31,789 bases of DNA from a virus (IMGVR_UViG_3300032032_000627:1-31789); one strand, 5' to 3'; numbered from the stretch's first letter, positions 22,590 through 29,587 are shown. Numbers and translations are program-made. Notes: generated by a model not told the origin, from the sequence alone.

Positions 22590-23314
22590 TATAATCTCCA
22601 ATCTATTTCTTTATCGTATGGAATAGGGTCTTTACGACCTACTTTCATAAAATTCATTATTCTTTCTGCACATGACGGACACTCACCACATGACAATACT
22701 CCAATAGGATCATAACAAGTTAATGTATGTTTAAGTAAATCGAATTGTCCTAACTCTATGGCCACTTCTATTTCTTCCGCCTTTGACATTTTACTAAAAG
22801 GAGCAACTATCTCTATATTCTTTTGTCTATTCTGACTAGCAACGGCATTCATTGAATCTACAAATTTTTGAGTTGTATCCCAATAACCATATTCGTCATG
22901 AACCTGTAATCCTGTATAAATCTTTTTACAATCATGAACCTCTGCGTGTGATAAGGCCAAGGATAGTAAAATCATATTTCTAAATGGAACATAAGTTACA
23001 GGTTGTGGATCTCCCAACACTTCTTTAATGTTTGGCATGTTAACATCTGTTCCTGATATATTAGCCGACATAGGTGCTGCTATCTCTCCTAATACTGTTA
23101 AATCAAGAATTGTATGTTTAATACCCAACTCGCTTGTTAGTTCTTTTGCTTTCTCAATTTCTAATTTCTGTTTCTGATTATAATCAAAAGTGATAGCGTG
23201 AACTCTATCGTTTCCGTATTGATTAACGCACATCATTGTAGTAACTGATGAATCTAATCCACCAGATAAAACCACTAATACATTTTCATCTATATTTTTT
23301 GTTTCTATTTTCAT
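22589..23314 (-). CDS. queC: QueC, 7-cyano-7-deazaguanine (preQ0) synthase
   Basis: 241 residues. The ATP pyrophosphatase loop 'VVLSGGLDSSVTTMMCV' lies near the N-terminus, 'FDYNQKQKLEIEKAKEL' and 'YVPFRNMILLSLALSHAE' follow, and the zinc site 'CYDPIGVLSCGECPSCAER' near the C-terminus is complete. It converts 7-carboxy-7-deazaguanine to preQ0 with ATP and ammonia via an amide intermediate. It is coupled on both sides (ATGA and TAATG). Confidence 0.96.
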   Translation of the reverse strand: MKIETKNIDENVLVVLSGGLDSSVTTMMCVNQYGNDRVHAITFDYNQKQKLEIEKAKELTSELGIKHTILDLTVLGEIAAPMSANISGTDVNMPNIKEVLGDPQPVTYVPFRNMILLSLALSHAEVHDCKKIYTGLQVHDEYGYWDTTQKFVDSMNAVASQNRQKNIEIVAPFSKMSKAEEIEVAIELGQFDLLKHTLTCYDPIGVLSCGECPSCAERIMNFMKVGRKDPIPYDKEIDWRL

Positions 23315-24003
23315 AAGTCAAATATTGTTTTTGGTAATTTGGATTTATCATATCCAAATCGTTCTACTTCATTTATAATATCATTCAAAATAAATTTATG
23401 TAAATCTGGAAACATATCTCCAGCACCATTCGGACCTCTAAATCCATCTTGTTGAGCCTTTTTATATAACTCTGAACTTGGTGTTAAAACATAATCTTGA
23501 ATGTAACCTTCTTCCTTTAGCTCTCTTAATGACTGTTCTGCAGGTTCATAGTTCCGCTGTCGTGGATTAAAATTGGCTATGACATACTTATATGCGTTTG
23601 TTTTAAAGAATTTATGCATTCTTTTATACATTACTTTCTTATATAAGATATCATCTTCATGTGGACCAGCTTCATAATTTAAAAACGGCCAACTCTCCCA
23701 AAAAGATTCTGGTATAAACCCACCATTAGATACAACAATCATATCAACTTTATTTTTAAAATGATAAATATATTTCTCCCACTTCTTACTATGGTAATAT
23801 GGTCTAGTGGCTGTGCATAAAGATAAGAATACTGTATGTTGTATAGGTTGATGTTGTATTGTTACTCTATCAAACGCGTCATGTAATAGTGGGAGATTTA
23901 AAACTTTATTCTCACAATCCATTTGGTCAGATGATATCCATTCTTCTTTCTTAAAAAGTTTTTCATCACCTTTTGGTAAAAATTTATCTCTATCTATCTT
24001 CAT
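23311..24003 (-). CDS. Unknown protein in the 7-deazaguanine cluster (possible DUF5591/ArcS-like)
   Basis: 230 residues, coupled by ATGA overlaps to queE and queC. The core 'TVFLSLCTATRPYYHSKKWE' followed by 'VDMIVVSNGGFIPESFWESW' resembles the 'PCS..KPY' and 'SPLG.VP.E' parts of the DUF5591 domain of archaeosine synthase, which acts on the preQ0 nitrile. 'YVIANFNPRQRNYEPAEQ' and 'FRGPNGAGDMFPDLHKF' are further conserved-looking stretches. This likeness is from memory and weak; the gene could instead be a novel base-tailoring enzyme. Position argues for a role in this pathway. Confidence 0.6.
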   Translation of the reverse strand: MKIDRDKFLPKGDEKLFKKEEWISSDQMDCENKVLNLPLLHDAFDRVTIQHQPIQHTVFLSLCTATRPYYHSKKWEKYIYHFKNKVDMIVVSNGGFIPESFWESWPFLNYEAGPHEDDILYKKVMYKRMHKFFKTNAYKYVIANFNPRQRNYEPAEQSLRELKEEGYIQDYVLTPSSELYKKAQQDGFRGPNGAGDMFPDLHKFILNDIINEVERFGYDKSKLPKTIFDL

Positions 24004-24869
24004 GTTCCTATTTGATTACCAAAGATATAACAATGAACTCTAGCGGCTACATTATATCCTCGTTCCATTGTTTGTATTGTTATTTCTTTAGCCAATTCAT
24101 CTTGTGATTCTTCTGTAGCTCCAACAGGCATAATCCAAATTGGATACATAACTCCAGAATGTCTGAATGTGGCTATTGCGTTTTCTATTTCGTCCCAAGA
24201 TGCATCACTTCCATTACATACAAATTTTAATTGTCCAACACCATCTGATAAATCATAATATTCTTTTACTATATCTGGACACACTGCGTCTTTCTCACCA
24301 CTTGTATTAAACATCTTCGGACTAACTGAAAAGAAATATTCTACTTGATCTTTAAATTGCATTAAATAGTTTTGTAATGATGGCTCTAGAGGTCTAGTTC
24401 CATTTGTTTCCCAAGTAATGTATTTAAATCTTTTACCAAATGTTTCAATACAAAGTCCTTCCATTTCTGTTAAAATCTTTATAGTTTTCTTTTGTGCCGC
24501 TTTCATCAAAGGTTCACCACCTGTAAAAGCTATATGAGTATTTTGATCATACATTTGATCAAATAATTTCTTCGCGACTTCCTTTTCTGTTTCTTTCTTT
24601 TGAAGTTTAGCATATTTCTTACTCCAAGAATAAGATGAATCACACCCATACTTCCATACAGGTAAATCTTCAACAGTCTTAACATCAATTAAATCATGTT
24701 CTAAATAAGGAAGTTTATATGTTGAAGGATCAGTTGGATCATCTTGGCCAAAACCTTGACATTCAAGATTACAACCAAAGAATCTCAACCAAGTTGTTGG
24801 AACACCTGTATAGTGTCCTTCACCTTGAATACTTTTAAAAATTTCCGAATACAGCACTGTTTGCTCCAT
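24000..24869 (-). CDS. queE: QueE-like radical SAM 7-carboxy-7-deazaguanine synthase
   Basis: 289 residues from the ATG at 24869 (MEQTVLYSEIFKSIQGEG); a GTG four codons upstream is also in frame. 'SIQGEGHYTGVPTTWLRFFG' and 'AFTGGEPLM' are QueE/radical-SAM hallmarks. The cluster motif is odd: 'GCNLEC' is followed after 38 residues by 'YGCDSSYSW', whereas standard QueE has the third Cys two residues after the second. The flanking residues match, so this looks like an insertion within the cluster loop. The start overlaps queD by about 35 nt. The Fe-S carrier at 16153 may serve it. Confidence 0.92.
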   Translation of the reverse strand: MEQTVLYSEIFKSIQGEGHYTGVPTTWLRFFGCNLECQGFGQDDPTDPSTYKLPYLEHDLIDVKTVEDLPVWKYGCDSSYSWSKKYAKLQKKETEKEVAKKLFDQMYDQNTHIAFTGGEPLMKAAQKKTIKILTEMEGLCIETFGKRFKYITWETNGTRPLEPSLQNYLMQFKDQVEYFFSVSPKMFNTSGEKDAVCPDIVKEYYDLSDGVGQLKFVCNGSDASWDEIENAIATFRHSGVMYPIWIMPVGATEESQDELAKEITIQTMERGYNVAARVHCYIFGNQIGT

Positions 24870-25272
24870 GTTCGAATACACGAACGGATTTTATTTTAAC
24901 TCTATCGTCAGCTAGTTCTCTCTCACAAAATTTATATACATACTTAGCGAACGCTTCACACCCTACATTATCCATTAATCTTAAATCAATTAGATTAAGA
25001 GTTTTCAAAGTTATAAAGTGATCTAACATTGGATCATCAGCTGCTATTACAGTTGTATGATCAAACATTTCTTTTAACATTTTTTTCAAAACACCTAAGT
25101 CTCCGAAATCAATTACCCAATTTCTATCGTCTAACTTATCTGCTTCGAATGTTATTTCAAATCCTAAAGCATAACCATGAATTAGATTACAATGAGAGTC
25201 TGCTCTCCATTGTCTAAATGCACATGAATGACCTGTCTCATTCCCGTATGTTTTTATTACTTGATACTTCAA
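24835..25272 (-). CDS. queD: QueD-like 6-carboxy-tetrahydropterin synthase
   Basis: 145 residues, TTG start overlapping the gp44 stop. 'FRQWRADSHCNLIHGYALGF' is the family segment with the catalytic Cys and zinc-binding His; 'NWVIDFGDLGVLKKMLKEMF' and 'DHTTVIAADDP' (catalytic Asp-His) follow, and 'SVRVFEHGANSA' supplies the substrate Glu. The usual HGH is HGY here, so one canonical zinc ligand is changed; I recall this FRQ/HGY form in a minority branch of the family. It converts dihydroneopterin triphosphate to 6-carboxy-tetrahydropterin. Confidence 0.9.
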   Translation of the reverse strand: MKYQVIKTYGNETGHSCAFRQWRADSHCNLIHGYALGFEITFEADKLDDRNWVIDFGDLGVLKKMLKEMFDHTTVIAADDPMLDHFITLKTLNLIDLRLMDNVGCEAFAKYVYKFCERELADDRVKIKSVRVFEHGANSAVFGNF

Positions 25273-26207
25273 TTTAATTTACACTCCATCATCAATTCAG
25301 TCATACATGCTACCATGTTAACTTCCTGATCAGCTACAAATGCTGACTTGTATGTATAATCACTCAAGATAATAATTGCTTGAGGTATACTATTATTTTC
25401 CATTCTAAGAAACAACGCATCATATATTTTTCTATAGATCGCTTGTGGATCATTATGTATATTTAGCGCTACCCATTTTCTCATTTTTGAGAATTCTTTG
25501 TCTCTGATAAATCCTAAAACTTCACTTAATGATTCATCATCTAAGTTAGCTAGAACTCCACTATCAATTTTTCCAGAAGCTGAATACTTCTGTAATTCGT
25601 TTAGAACTCGTCTAAAGTCTGGAAAGAACTTTTGAATTAATTGAACAACAACCTGTTCATTATAATCTATGTTCTCTCCTTTAAGAATATCTAATATTCT
25701 TTGAAAAATTCCATTAGCTATTTGTGGTTTCTGACTTGATTCAATAGTAAAATCAACAACACTACATCTTGAATGTAATGGAGAAATGATTCTGTTTTTA
25801 TAATTACAAGTAAAGATGAATCTACAATTCTTTGAAAATTCTTCTATAAAACCTCTAAGTGCTGGTTGAGTAGATTGAGGATTTAGATAATCGGCTTCAT
25901 CTAATATTACAATCTTTGGACCACCACCTAGTGAAACTGTTGATGCAAACTGTTTAATTTTGACTCTTAGAGTATCAATGTTTCTTTCTTCTGAACCATT
26001 GATCATTACAAAGTCTGCATCCAATTCATTACATAGTGCTTTCGCTACAGTTGTTTTACCAACACCAGCTGTTCCACACAATAACAGATTTGGAATTTCT
26101 TTATTATCTACAAAATCTTGAAATATCTTTTTTGTTTCTGTTGGAAGAATACAATCTGAAATATTCCTAGGTCTGTATTTTTCAACCCAAAGGAAATCTT
26201 CTTTCAT
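25269..26207 (-). CDS. 44: Clamp loader large subunit, T4 gp44 (AAA+ ATPase)
   Basis: 312 residues. 'LWVEKYRPRNISDCILP' is the clamp-loader N-terminus, Walker A is 'CGTAGVGKTT' (about 44-53), Walker B 'IVILDEADYLN', and the arginine-finger motif is 'LHSRCSVVDF'. It is an ATP-driven loader that opens the gp45 clamp. It lies two bases downstream of gp45 as in T4, but is followed by the DNA-modification genes instead of gp62. Confidence 0.96.
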   Translation of the reverse strand: MKEDFLWVEKYRPRNISDCILPTETKKIFQDFVDNKEIPNLLLCGTAGVGKTTVAKALCNELDADFVMINGSEERNIDTLRVKIKQFASTVSLGGGPKIVILDEADYLNPQSTQPALRGFIEEFSKNCRFIFTCNYKNRIISPLHSRCSVVDFTIESSQKPQIANGIFQRILDILKGENIDYNEQVVVQLIQKFFPDFRRVLNELQKYSASGKIDSGVLANLDDESLSEVLGFIRDKEFSKMRKWVALNIHNDPQAIYRKIYDALFLRMENNSIPQAIIILSDYTYKSAFVADQEVNMVACMTELMMECKLN

Positions 26208-26209
26208 TA

Positions 26210-26878
26210 CTACCCTTCATTATAATTTGAATCGGGTTCTAGAGCTATGAAGTATTCAACTGCAATGTCTCTATTAGTAAAGTGAGCTATTCCTTTTGAT
26301 GATACAAAGACTGTATAATTACCACTCAAAACTTTAATGTTTTCCATTCTCAAAAACATTTCAAAAGTTGAACCATTACCTTGAGCAACCGTTCTACTAT
26401 AAACATTAGATGTAGCGTTCTTCTTGTCTTTGACTGTTAATTGAACTGTTGTTCCATCACTAGATAATACCATATCAGGTAAAGATAATACTGACGAAGC
26501 TTTTAATAAACTTGTTAATACTTCATCATCTAAATCAAAACTAATTTCTGGTTCAGGCATTGTTATATCTTTCTGTGGTGATATAACCATTTGAGGGTCA
26601 GCGTAATAATATGTAACAGAATTATCGCCTTCTATTACATTAACTGATTCTCCATTGAACTCGAAGTCTGGTGTATCAAACAATGATACTGCTCCGAGAT
26701 ATTCTGATAAGTCATAGATTGAATGTTCTTGTTCGAATGTTTCATCTATGACGGCTTTCGCGAAGATATTTTTCATCGCTGATACAGTTGATATTTGATT
26801 ACCGGCCTTAACTGTTATACCGGAATTTATTGTTGAAAAATTATTCAACAAATTAAGTGTATTGTTACTTAATTTCAT
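26210..26878 (-). CDS. 45: Sliding clamp, T4 gp45
   Basis: 222 residues from the ATG at 26878 (MKLSNNTLNLLNNFSTINSG), preceded by GGAG; a longer frame to 26908 lacks this support. T4 gp45 has 228 residues. The N-terminal helix, 'GITVKAGNQISTV' and the C-terminal 'FVSSKGIAHFTNRDIAVEYF' fit the phage clamp. It tethers the polymerase to DNA and in T4 also activates late promoters, which matters here because several TATAAATA promoters are present. It overlaps the upstream gene by 14 nt. Confidence 0.93.
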   Translation of the reverse strand: MKLSNNTLNLLNNFSTINSGITVKAGNQISTVSAMKNIFAKAVIDETFEQEHSIYDLSEYLGAVSLFDTPDFEFNGESVNVIEGDNSVTYYYADPQMVISPQKDITMPEPEISFDLDDEVLTSLLKASSVLSLPDMVLSSDGTTVQLTVKDKKNATSNVYSRTVAQGNGSTFEMFLRMENIKVLSGNYTVFVSSKGIAHFTNRDIAVEYFIALEPDSNYNEG

Positions 26879-27176
26879 CACTTTCTCCATTATTAATGTC
26901 ATGCACATGAAGTGCTATTATACCATAATGTAAAACCTTTAATAAGTCTTTACGATTATAGCCTTCTTTTTTACCATAGCGTTGAGCATACTTGAGAATG
27001 TTTCCTATACAGAATCCTTCTCCATGACCACCATCTATTATAAATTCGGTTGCTTGAAATTTATTTTGATTATAATGTGAACCTTTATCTCTAGAATATG
27101 TTGAATCAATATATTGACCCAACTCCTTTACTAGTTCTCCTTCACTAAATTTATAATCTATATTTTTCAAACTCAT
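26865..27176 (-). CDS. DUF3310-like phage protein
   Basis: 103 residues. The C-terminal half 'CIGNILKYAQRYGKKEGYNR' followed by 'DLLKVLHYGIIALHVHD' is the DUF3310 pattern found in many phages, usually described as nucleotide-kinase-like but of unproven function. Its ATG is 6 nt after a TATAAT box, so the mRNA is predicted to be leaderless; there is no upstream ribosome site. It heads the replication and DNA-modification operon. Confidence 0.8.
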   Translation of the reverse strand: MSLKNIDYKFSEGELVKELGQYIDSTYSRDKGSHYNQNKFQATEFIIDGGHGEGFCIGNILKYAQRYGKKEGYNRKDLLKVLHYGIIALHVHDINNGESDEIK

Positions 27177-27182
27177 GTATCT

Positions 27183-27210
27183 ATTATACTACAAAACGCT
27201 GTAGTGTCAA
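27183..27210 (-). promoter_or_regulatory. Sigma-70-like promoter for the clamp / DNA-modification operon
   Basis: Minus strand: TTGACA, 16-nt spacer, TATAAT, both perfect. The core is nearly identical to 2679-2706. It lies in the 38-nt gap before the DUF3310-like gene and is the only clear promoter for the genes down to about 18758. Confidence 0.87.
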
Positions 27211-27214
27211 GCCC

Positions 27215-27433
27215 CTATCCACCTTTACCACCATTAAATGGTTGATAAACATTTTCTGGTCTTGTAAGCGTCTTTCTATTATATTTTGTTTTGTCTCTAT
27301 GAACTTTAGTCACAGCATGTTTGGGTGTCTTTTTGTGTTCTTTAACTTCTGGTTTTTTCTTGCCAAAGATTTTCTCCCATTGATCTTGGTATTGTCCGTC
27401 TTTCTCTGGTCTTCTTCTACTTCCCTTACTCAT
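27215..27433 (-). CDS. Small basic conserved phage protein (72 aa)
   Basis: MSKGSRRRPEKDGQYQDQW, then 'KIFGKKKPEVKEH' and 'DKTKYNRKTLTRPEN'. It is very rich in Lys and Arg. I recall short 'MSKGSR' proteins of this kind in many phages, with unknown function. Its ATG overlaps the SET-gene stop (27430-27433). Confidence 0.72.
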   Translation of the reverse strand: MSKGSRRRPEKDGQYQDQWEKIFGKKKPEVKEHKKTPKHAVTKVHRDKTKYNRKTLTRPENVYQPFNGGKGG

Positions 27434-27765
27434 ACTTCTACAATATCATCATATCCTACTGTATAGAATACTGTTAATTCCTCACCCGCTTTAATTGGTT
27501 TAGTTGTATATAATTCTCTTTGTTGGCCATCATGATAATGTATGTTCATATTAATAAAACAATTAGGATTATCTGAATGATTTATAAATCCGCCAAGAGG
27601 CGTTCTTATCCAATCCCACCTTTTTGTTTCCCATACATGAGTTACTCCAAGAAAAACACCAGCCTTTAAATCTTCTGTTGCGTGTAATCCCAAACCATTT
27701 ATTCCTGATTCTTTTATTGTCAACTCCTCGATAAGAGGTCTGTAATGTTCTGGTCCAAATTTCAT
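27430..27765 (-). CDS. SET-domain protein (possible protein lysine methyltransferase)
   Basis: 111 residues, essentially a minimal SET domain. 'GINGLGLHATEDLKAGVFLG' is the N-terminal SET motif, 'GGFINHSDNPNCFIN' holds the NHS cofactor/pseudoknot motif, and 'IKAGEELTVFYTVGYDD' ends with the catalytic-type Tyr. Pre-SET and post-SET cysteines are absent. Targets in a phage-infected cell are unknown. It is coupled by 4-nt overlaps to the genes on both sides. Confidence 0.85.
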   Translation of the reverse strand: MKFGPEHYRPLIEELTIKESGINGLGLHATEDLKAGVFLGVTHVWETKRWDWIRTPLGGFINHSDNPNCFINMNIHYHDGQQRELYTTKPIKAGEELTVFYTVGYDDIVEV

Positions 27766-28043
27766 AGTGCTTGTATTTCCCTCAGAATTTTAGATACTTG
27801 TTTCCATTCTAAATGTCCAATAACATCATTTGTTATTTCTGTAGAATAATCTATCTCTCCAGTTTCATTTAAAACAGCTAATTCCCATTTACCACTATCG
27901 TAACCGTAAGAGCCTTCGTGTCGAATAACACTAGCTCCTTTTTTGTTATCGAACTGATAAAGTTTTTGAACGCCACCAAAGAAATCGCCTTCTTCATAAC
28001 AATATTCTTTAAGTGGTCTTTTGTAATTGTATTCTTGTATCAT
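27762..28043 (-). CDS. Conserved hypothetical phage protein (93 aa)
   Basis: Central 'GGVQKLYQFDNKKGASVIRH' and 'YGYDSGKWELAVL', then 'ITNDVIGHLEWKQVSKIL'. This layout recurs in small proteins of many unrelated phages as far as I recall; function unknown. The ATG and stop each overlap neighbours by 4 nt, so it belongs to the 28279-27215 unit. Confidence 0.72.
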   Translation of the reverse strand: MIQEYNYKRPLKEYCYEEGDFFGGVQKLYQFDNKKGASVIRHEGSYGYDSGKWELAVLNETGEIDYSTEITNDVIGHLEWKQVSKILREIQAL

Positions 28044-28279
28044 AATTTTTTCTCACTCTTTTCATTATCTTTTTCAAATATCATTCGGATTATATACACT
28101 CTAACAAGTGCGACAATAGTAAATCCCATTGTCATGTATACCGATGCTTCTAATATACCCAACTTCATTATATCTATAAACAAATATAAAAAGACAATAG
28201 ATACAGGCCAATTAATCAACATGCCGGTGAACACCGTAACTACTGATTCTTTTAACGCTTTCTTTTGTCTTTTATTCAT
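28040..28279 (-). CDS. Small two-helix membrane protein (DUF7220-like)
   Basis: 79 residues: 'ESVVTVFTGMLINWPVSIVF' and a second membrane helix leading into 'VALVRVYIIRMIFE' and a charged tail. The 'VR.Y..R..F' ending fits the small phage membrane proteins labelled DUF7220, by my recollection. Function unknown. It lies just after the two tRNA genes. Confidence 0.7.
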   Translation of the reverse strand: MNKRQKKALKESVVTVFTGMLINWPVSIVFLYLFIDIMKLGILEASVYMTMGFTIVALVRVYIIRMIFEKDNEKSEKKL

Positions 28280-28288
28280 AATATAAAC

Positions 28289-28364
28289 TGGAGCTATCGG
28301 TCAGATTTGAACTGACGGCCTGCTGATTACAAATCAGCTGCTCTACCAACTGAGCTACGATAGC
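28289..28364 (-). tRNA. tRNA-Thr (anticodon UGU), CCA encoded
   Basis: Minus strand: acceptor arms GCTATCG/CGATAGC pair perfectly. The anticodon stem GCTGA/TCAGC closes loop TTTGTAA with anticodon TGT. The T arm is GTCAG-TTCAAAT-CTGAC. Discriminator T is followed by CCA. It lies 5 nt downstream of tRNA-Ala. Confidence 0.95.
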
Positions 28365-28369
28365 GAATC

Positions 28370-28445
28370 TGGTGGAGCGAGAGGGAATCGAACCCACGAC
28401 CTTCTGGATGCAAACCAGACGCTCTCCCTACTGAGCTACCGCCCC
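28370..28445 (-). tRNA. tRNA-Ala (anticodon UGC), CCA encoded
   Basis: Minus strand: acceptor GGGGCGG pairs with TCGCTCC using two G-U pairs. Anticodon stem TCTGG/CCAGA closes loop TTTGCAT with anticodon TGC. The T stem GTGGG/CCCTC has one T-T mismatch. Discriminator A and CCA follow. Its first 10 bases overlap the 3' end of the zinc-ribbon gene. Confidence 0.93.
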
Positions 28446-28627
28446 GAAACTTTTTCATAACATTTCTCACAAAACTCTGGATCAATTAATACTAATTGAT
28501 CTTTAACTAAACTTGGTCTACCTGAAAGATTAGTTGCAACATATAGTTCAACATCTTCTTCAATGTATACACCACATTTGGAACATTTACCTGGTCCAAA
28601 TTTACTTTTAAACTCAATCGGAGACAT
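28436..28627 (-). CDS. Small zinc-ribbon protein (63 aa)
   Basis: Two CxxC knuckles, 'KCSKCGVYIEEDVELYV' and 'PEFCEKCYEKV', predict one zinc ribbon. Function unknown; such proteins usually bind nucleic acid or protein. The stop codon lies inside the mature tRNA-Ala sequence, so tRNA processing would cut the 3' end of this mRNA. Confidence 0.75.
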   Translation of the reverse strand: MSPIEFKSKFGPGKCSKCGVYIEEDVELYVATNLSGRPSLVKDQLVLIDPEFCEKCYEKVSGR

Positions 28628-28766
28628 CTGCGTAAACTACATCCATTAGTTCTTCAAACATTGTCCTAAAGTTTTCTTTAGATATGAAAGCAGCATCATG
28701 TTTAATTTGATTCTTTCTATAAACATCATATGCTTCATCTAATTGTTTTTCTAAATATAAAATCAT
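28614..28766 (-). CDS. Small hypothetical protein (50 aa)
   Basis: MILYLEKQLDEAYDVYRKNQ, then 'HDAAFISKENFRTMFEELMD', acidic and helical. It overlaps the zinc-ribbon start by 14 nt. Its ATG overlaps the TGA of the orphan frame at 28763-28873 as ATGA. No family recognised. Confidence 0.65.
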   Translation of the reverse strand: MILYLEKQLDEAYDVYRKNQIKHDAAFISKENFRTMFEELMDVVYADVSD

Positions 28767-28873
28767 AATTCAAAATCTGGCGGGATGGAAACGCTGTCTA
28801 TACTACAAGAGCTAGAATAAATTGTCCTCTTTGTATAAGGTCGATTTCCTGTCCCTGCCCGAGCCGAAGCCCC
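28763..28873 (-). other. Orphan coding-like frame without a standard start, or structured RNA
   Basis: Between the 41-aa membrane protein and the 50-aa gene lies a segment richer in G+C than its surroundings. One frame is open for 36 codons, includes 'RPYTKRTIYSSSCSIDSVSI' and ends in a TGA that overlaps the next ATG, as true phage genes here do. No ATG, GTG or TTG occurs in the frame before the upstream in-frame stop. The same DNA can also fold: a GGGC-TTCG-GCTC tetraloop hairpin, then a long imperfect stem in which GGCAGGGA and GGAAA pair with TTTCC and TCCCGCC. It may be a frameshift extension, a gene with an unusual start, or a small RNA. Confidence 0.4.
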
Positions 28874-28875
28874 TA

Positions 28876-29001
28876 TTATTGTTCTCTGTATTTACGAACA
28901 CCTTCGTAAATTATATAACCTACTAAAGCCCATAATCCTAAATTGAATATTAATTCAAGTGAGTTTATTGGCAACCAAAATAAGTTTGTTAAAAATTCCA
29001 T
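28876..29001 (-). CDS. Small membrane protein (41 aa)
   Basis: MEFLTNLFWLPINSLELIFN, then a membrane helix and a basic end 'YEGVRKYREQ', followed by TAA TAG. The ribosome site GGAG lies 5 nt before the ATG. Its 3' part contains a perfect hairpin at 28891-28910 (8-bp stem, 4-nt loop). No family recognised. Confidence 0.7.
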   Translation of the reverse strand: MEFLTNLFWLPINSLELIFNLGLWALVGYIIYEGVRKYREQ

Positions 29002-29009
29002 TGTTTCTC

Positions 29010-29315
29010 CTAAAATGAATCATCAACTATTTTCTTATGTGTCTCATAGTTGAATCCTATTTGTAATTCATATGGGTCATTCCCTTGACCCACATATAAA
29101 AAATTCTTTTGAACAGTTGATGGATTAACATGATCTAAATATCGATCAACCCACAACTCCTCTTTCTCTGCATACGCTTCTACTTCTTCGTATGTCCCAT
29201 AAACATATCTTACTGGTTTGCTGCACTTGTCTTTAAGAACACCAAATTCCATTTGAGATATTTTTCCAGTGACTTTTCCGGTCACAGTATTTTCAAACAA
29301 ATCCATCTGTTGCAT
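29010..29315 (-). CDS. Hypothetical protein (101 aa)
   Basis: MQQMDLFENTVTGKVTGKIS, then a mixed alpha/beta sequence with 'RYVYGTYEEVEAYAEKEELW' and 'VGQGNDPYELQIGFN'. No family recognised. Its ATG overlaps the upstream stop as TAATG. Confidence 0.68.
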   Translation of the reverse strand: MQQMDLFENTVTGKVTGKISQMEFGVLKDKCSKPVRYVYGTYEEVEAYAEKEELWVDRYLDHVNPSTVQKNFLYVGQGNDPYELQIGFNYETHKKIVDDSF

Positions 29316-29587
29316 TAGATACCACCTCTTGTATAAGCATGAATTAATTCTTCACCTTTTACTTGTTCACCGAACCAAACAACTTTACCCGTTGCTTGAA
29401 TTTTTCTTTCAATTCTACCATCGTTATATTGAATATCCATTACAGGACTTTCATCTGTATCTTGAGGTCTATCGTCATACCACATAGATTTTATTTGATG
29501 TGCATGTATAGATTTTATACCATTGGCCCATTGTTCTGCTTCTAATTTTAGTCTTTGGTGTTCTACCCTATCATCAAATTGTGTCAT
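29315..29587 (-). CDS. Hypothetical protein (90 aa)
   Basis: The N-terminal helix 'HQRLKLEAEQWANGIKSIHA' is followed by a beta-rich part ('SPVMDIQYNDGRIERKIQAT', 'KVVWFGEQVKGEEL'). No family recognised. It is the first gene after the terminator at 29621-29665 and the late-like motif at 29609-29616. A second ATG 15 nt upstream opens a 7-codon frame overlapping the start. Confidence 0.7.
   Translation of the reverse strand: MTQFDDRVEHQRLKLEAEQWANGIKSIHAHQIKSMWYDDRPQDTDESPVMDIQYNDGRIERKIQATGKVVWFGEQVKGEELIHAYTRGGI

Noticed and set aside
21945-22601. TTG start four codons upstream of the amidotransferase ATG
   Set aside because: It would bury the nucleophile Cys and contains the Shine-Dalgarno of the ATG start.
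28780-28862. A possible extra tRNA in the orphan segment
   Set aside because: The ends pair only with a bulge, and no proper D arm, anticodon loop or T loop can be drawn.
28876-28910. Programmed -1 frameshift joining the 41-aa protein to the orphan frame
   Set aside because: No slippery heptamer is seen before the stop; kept only as one option in the orphan-frame finding.
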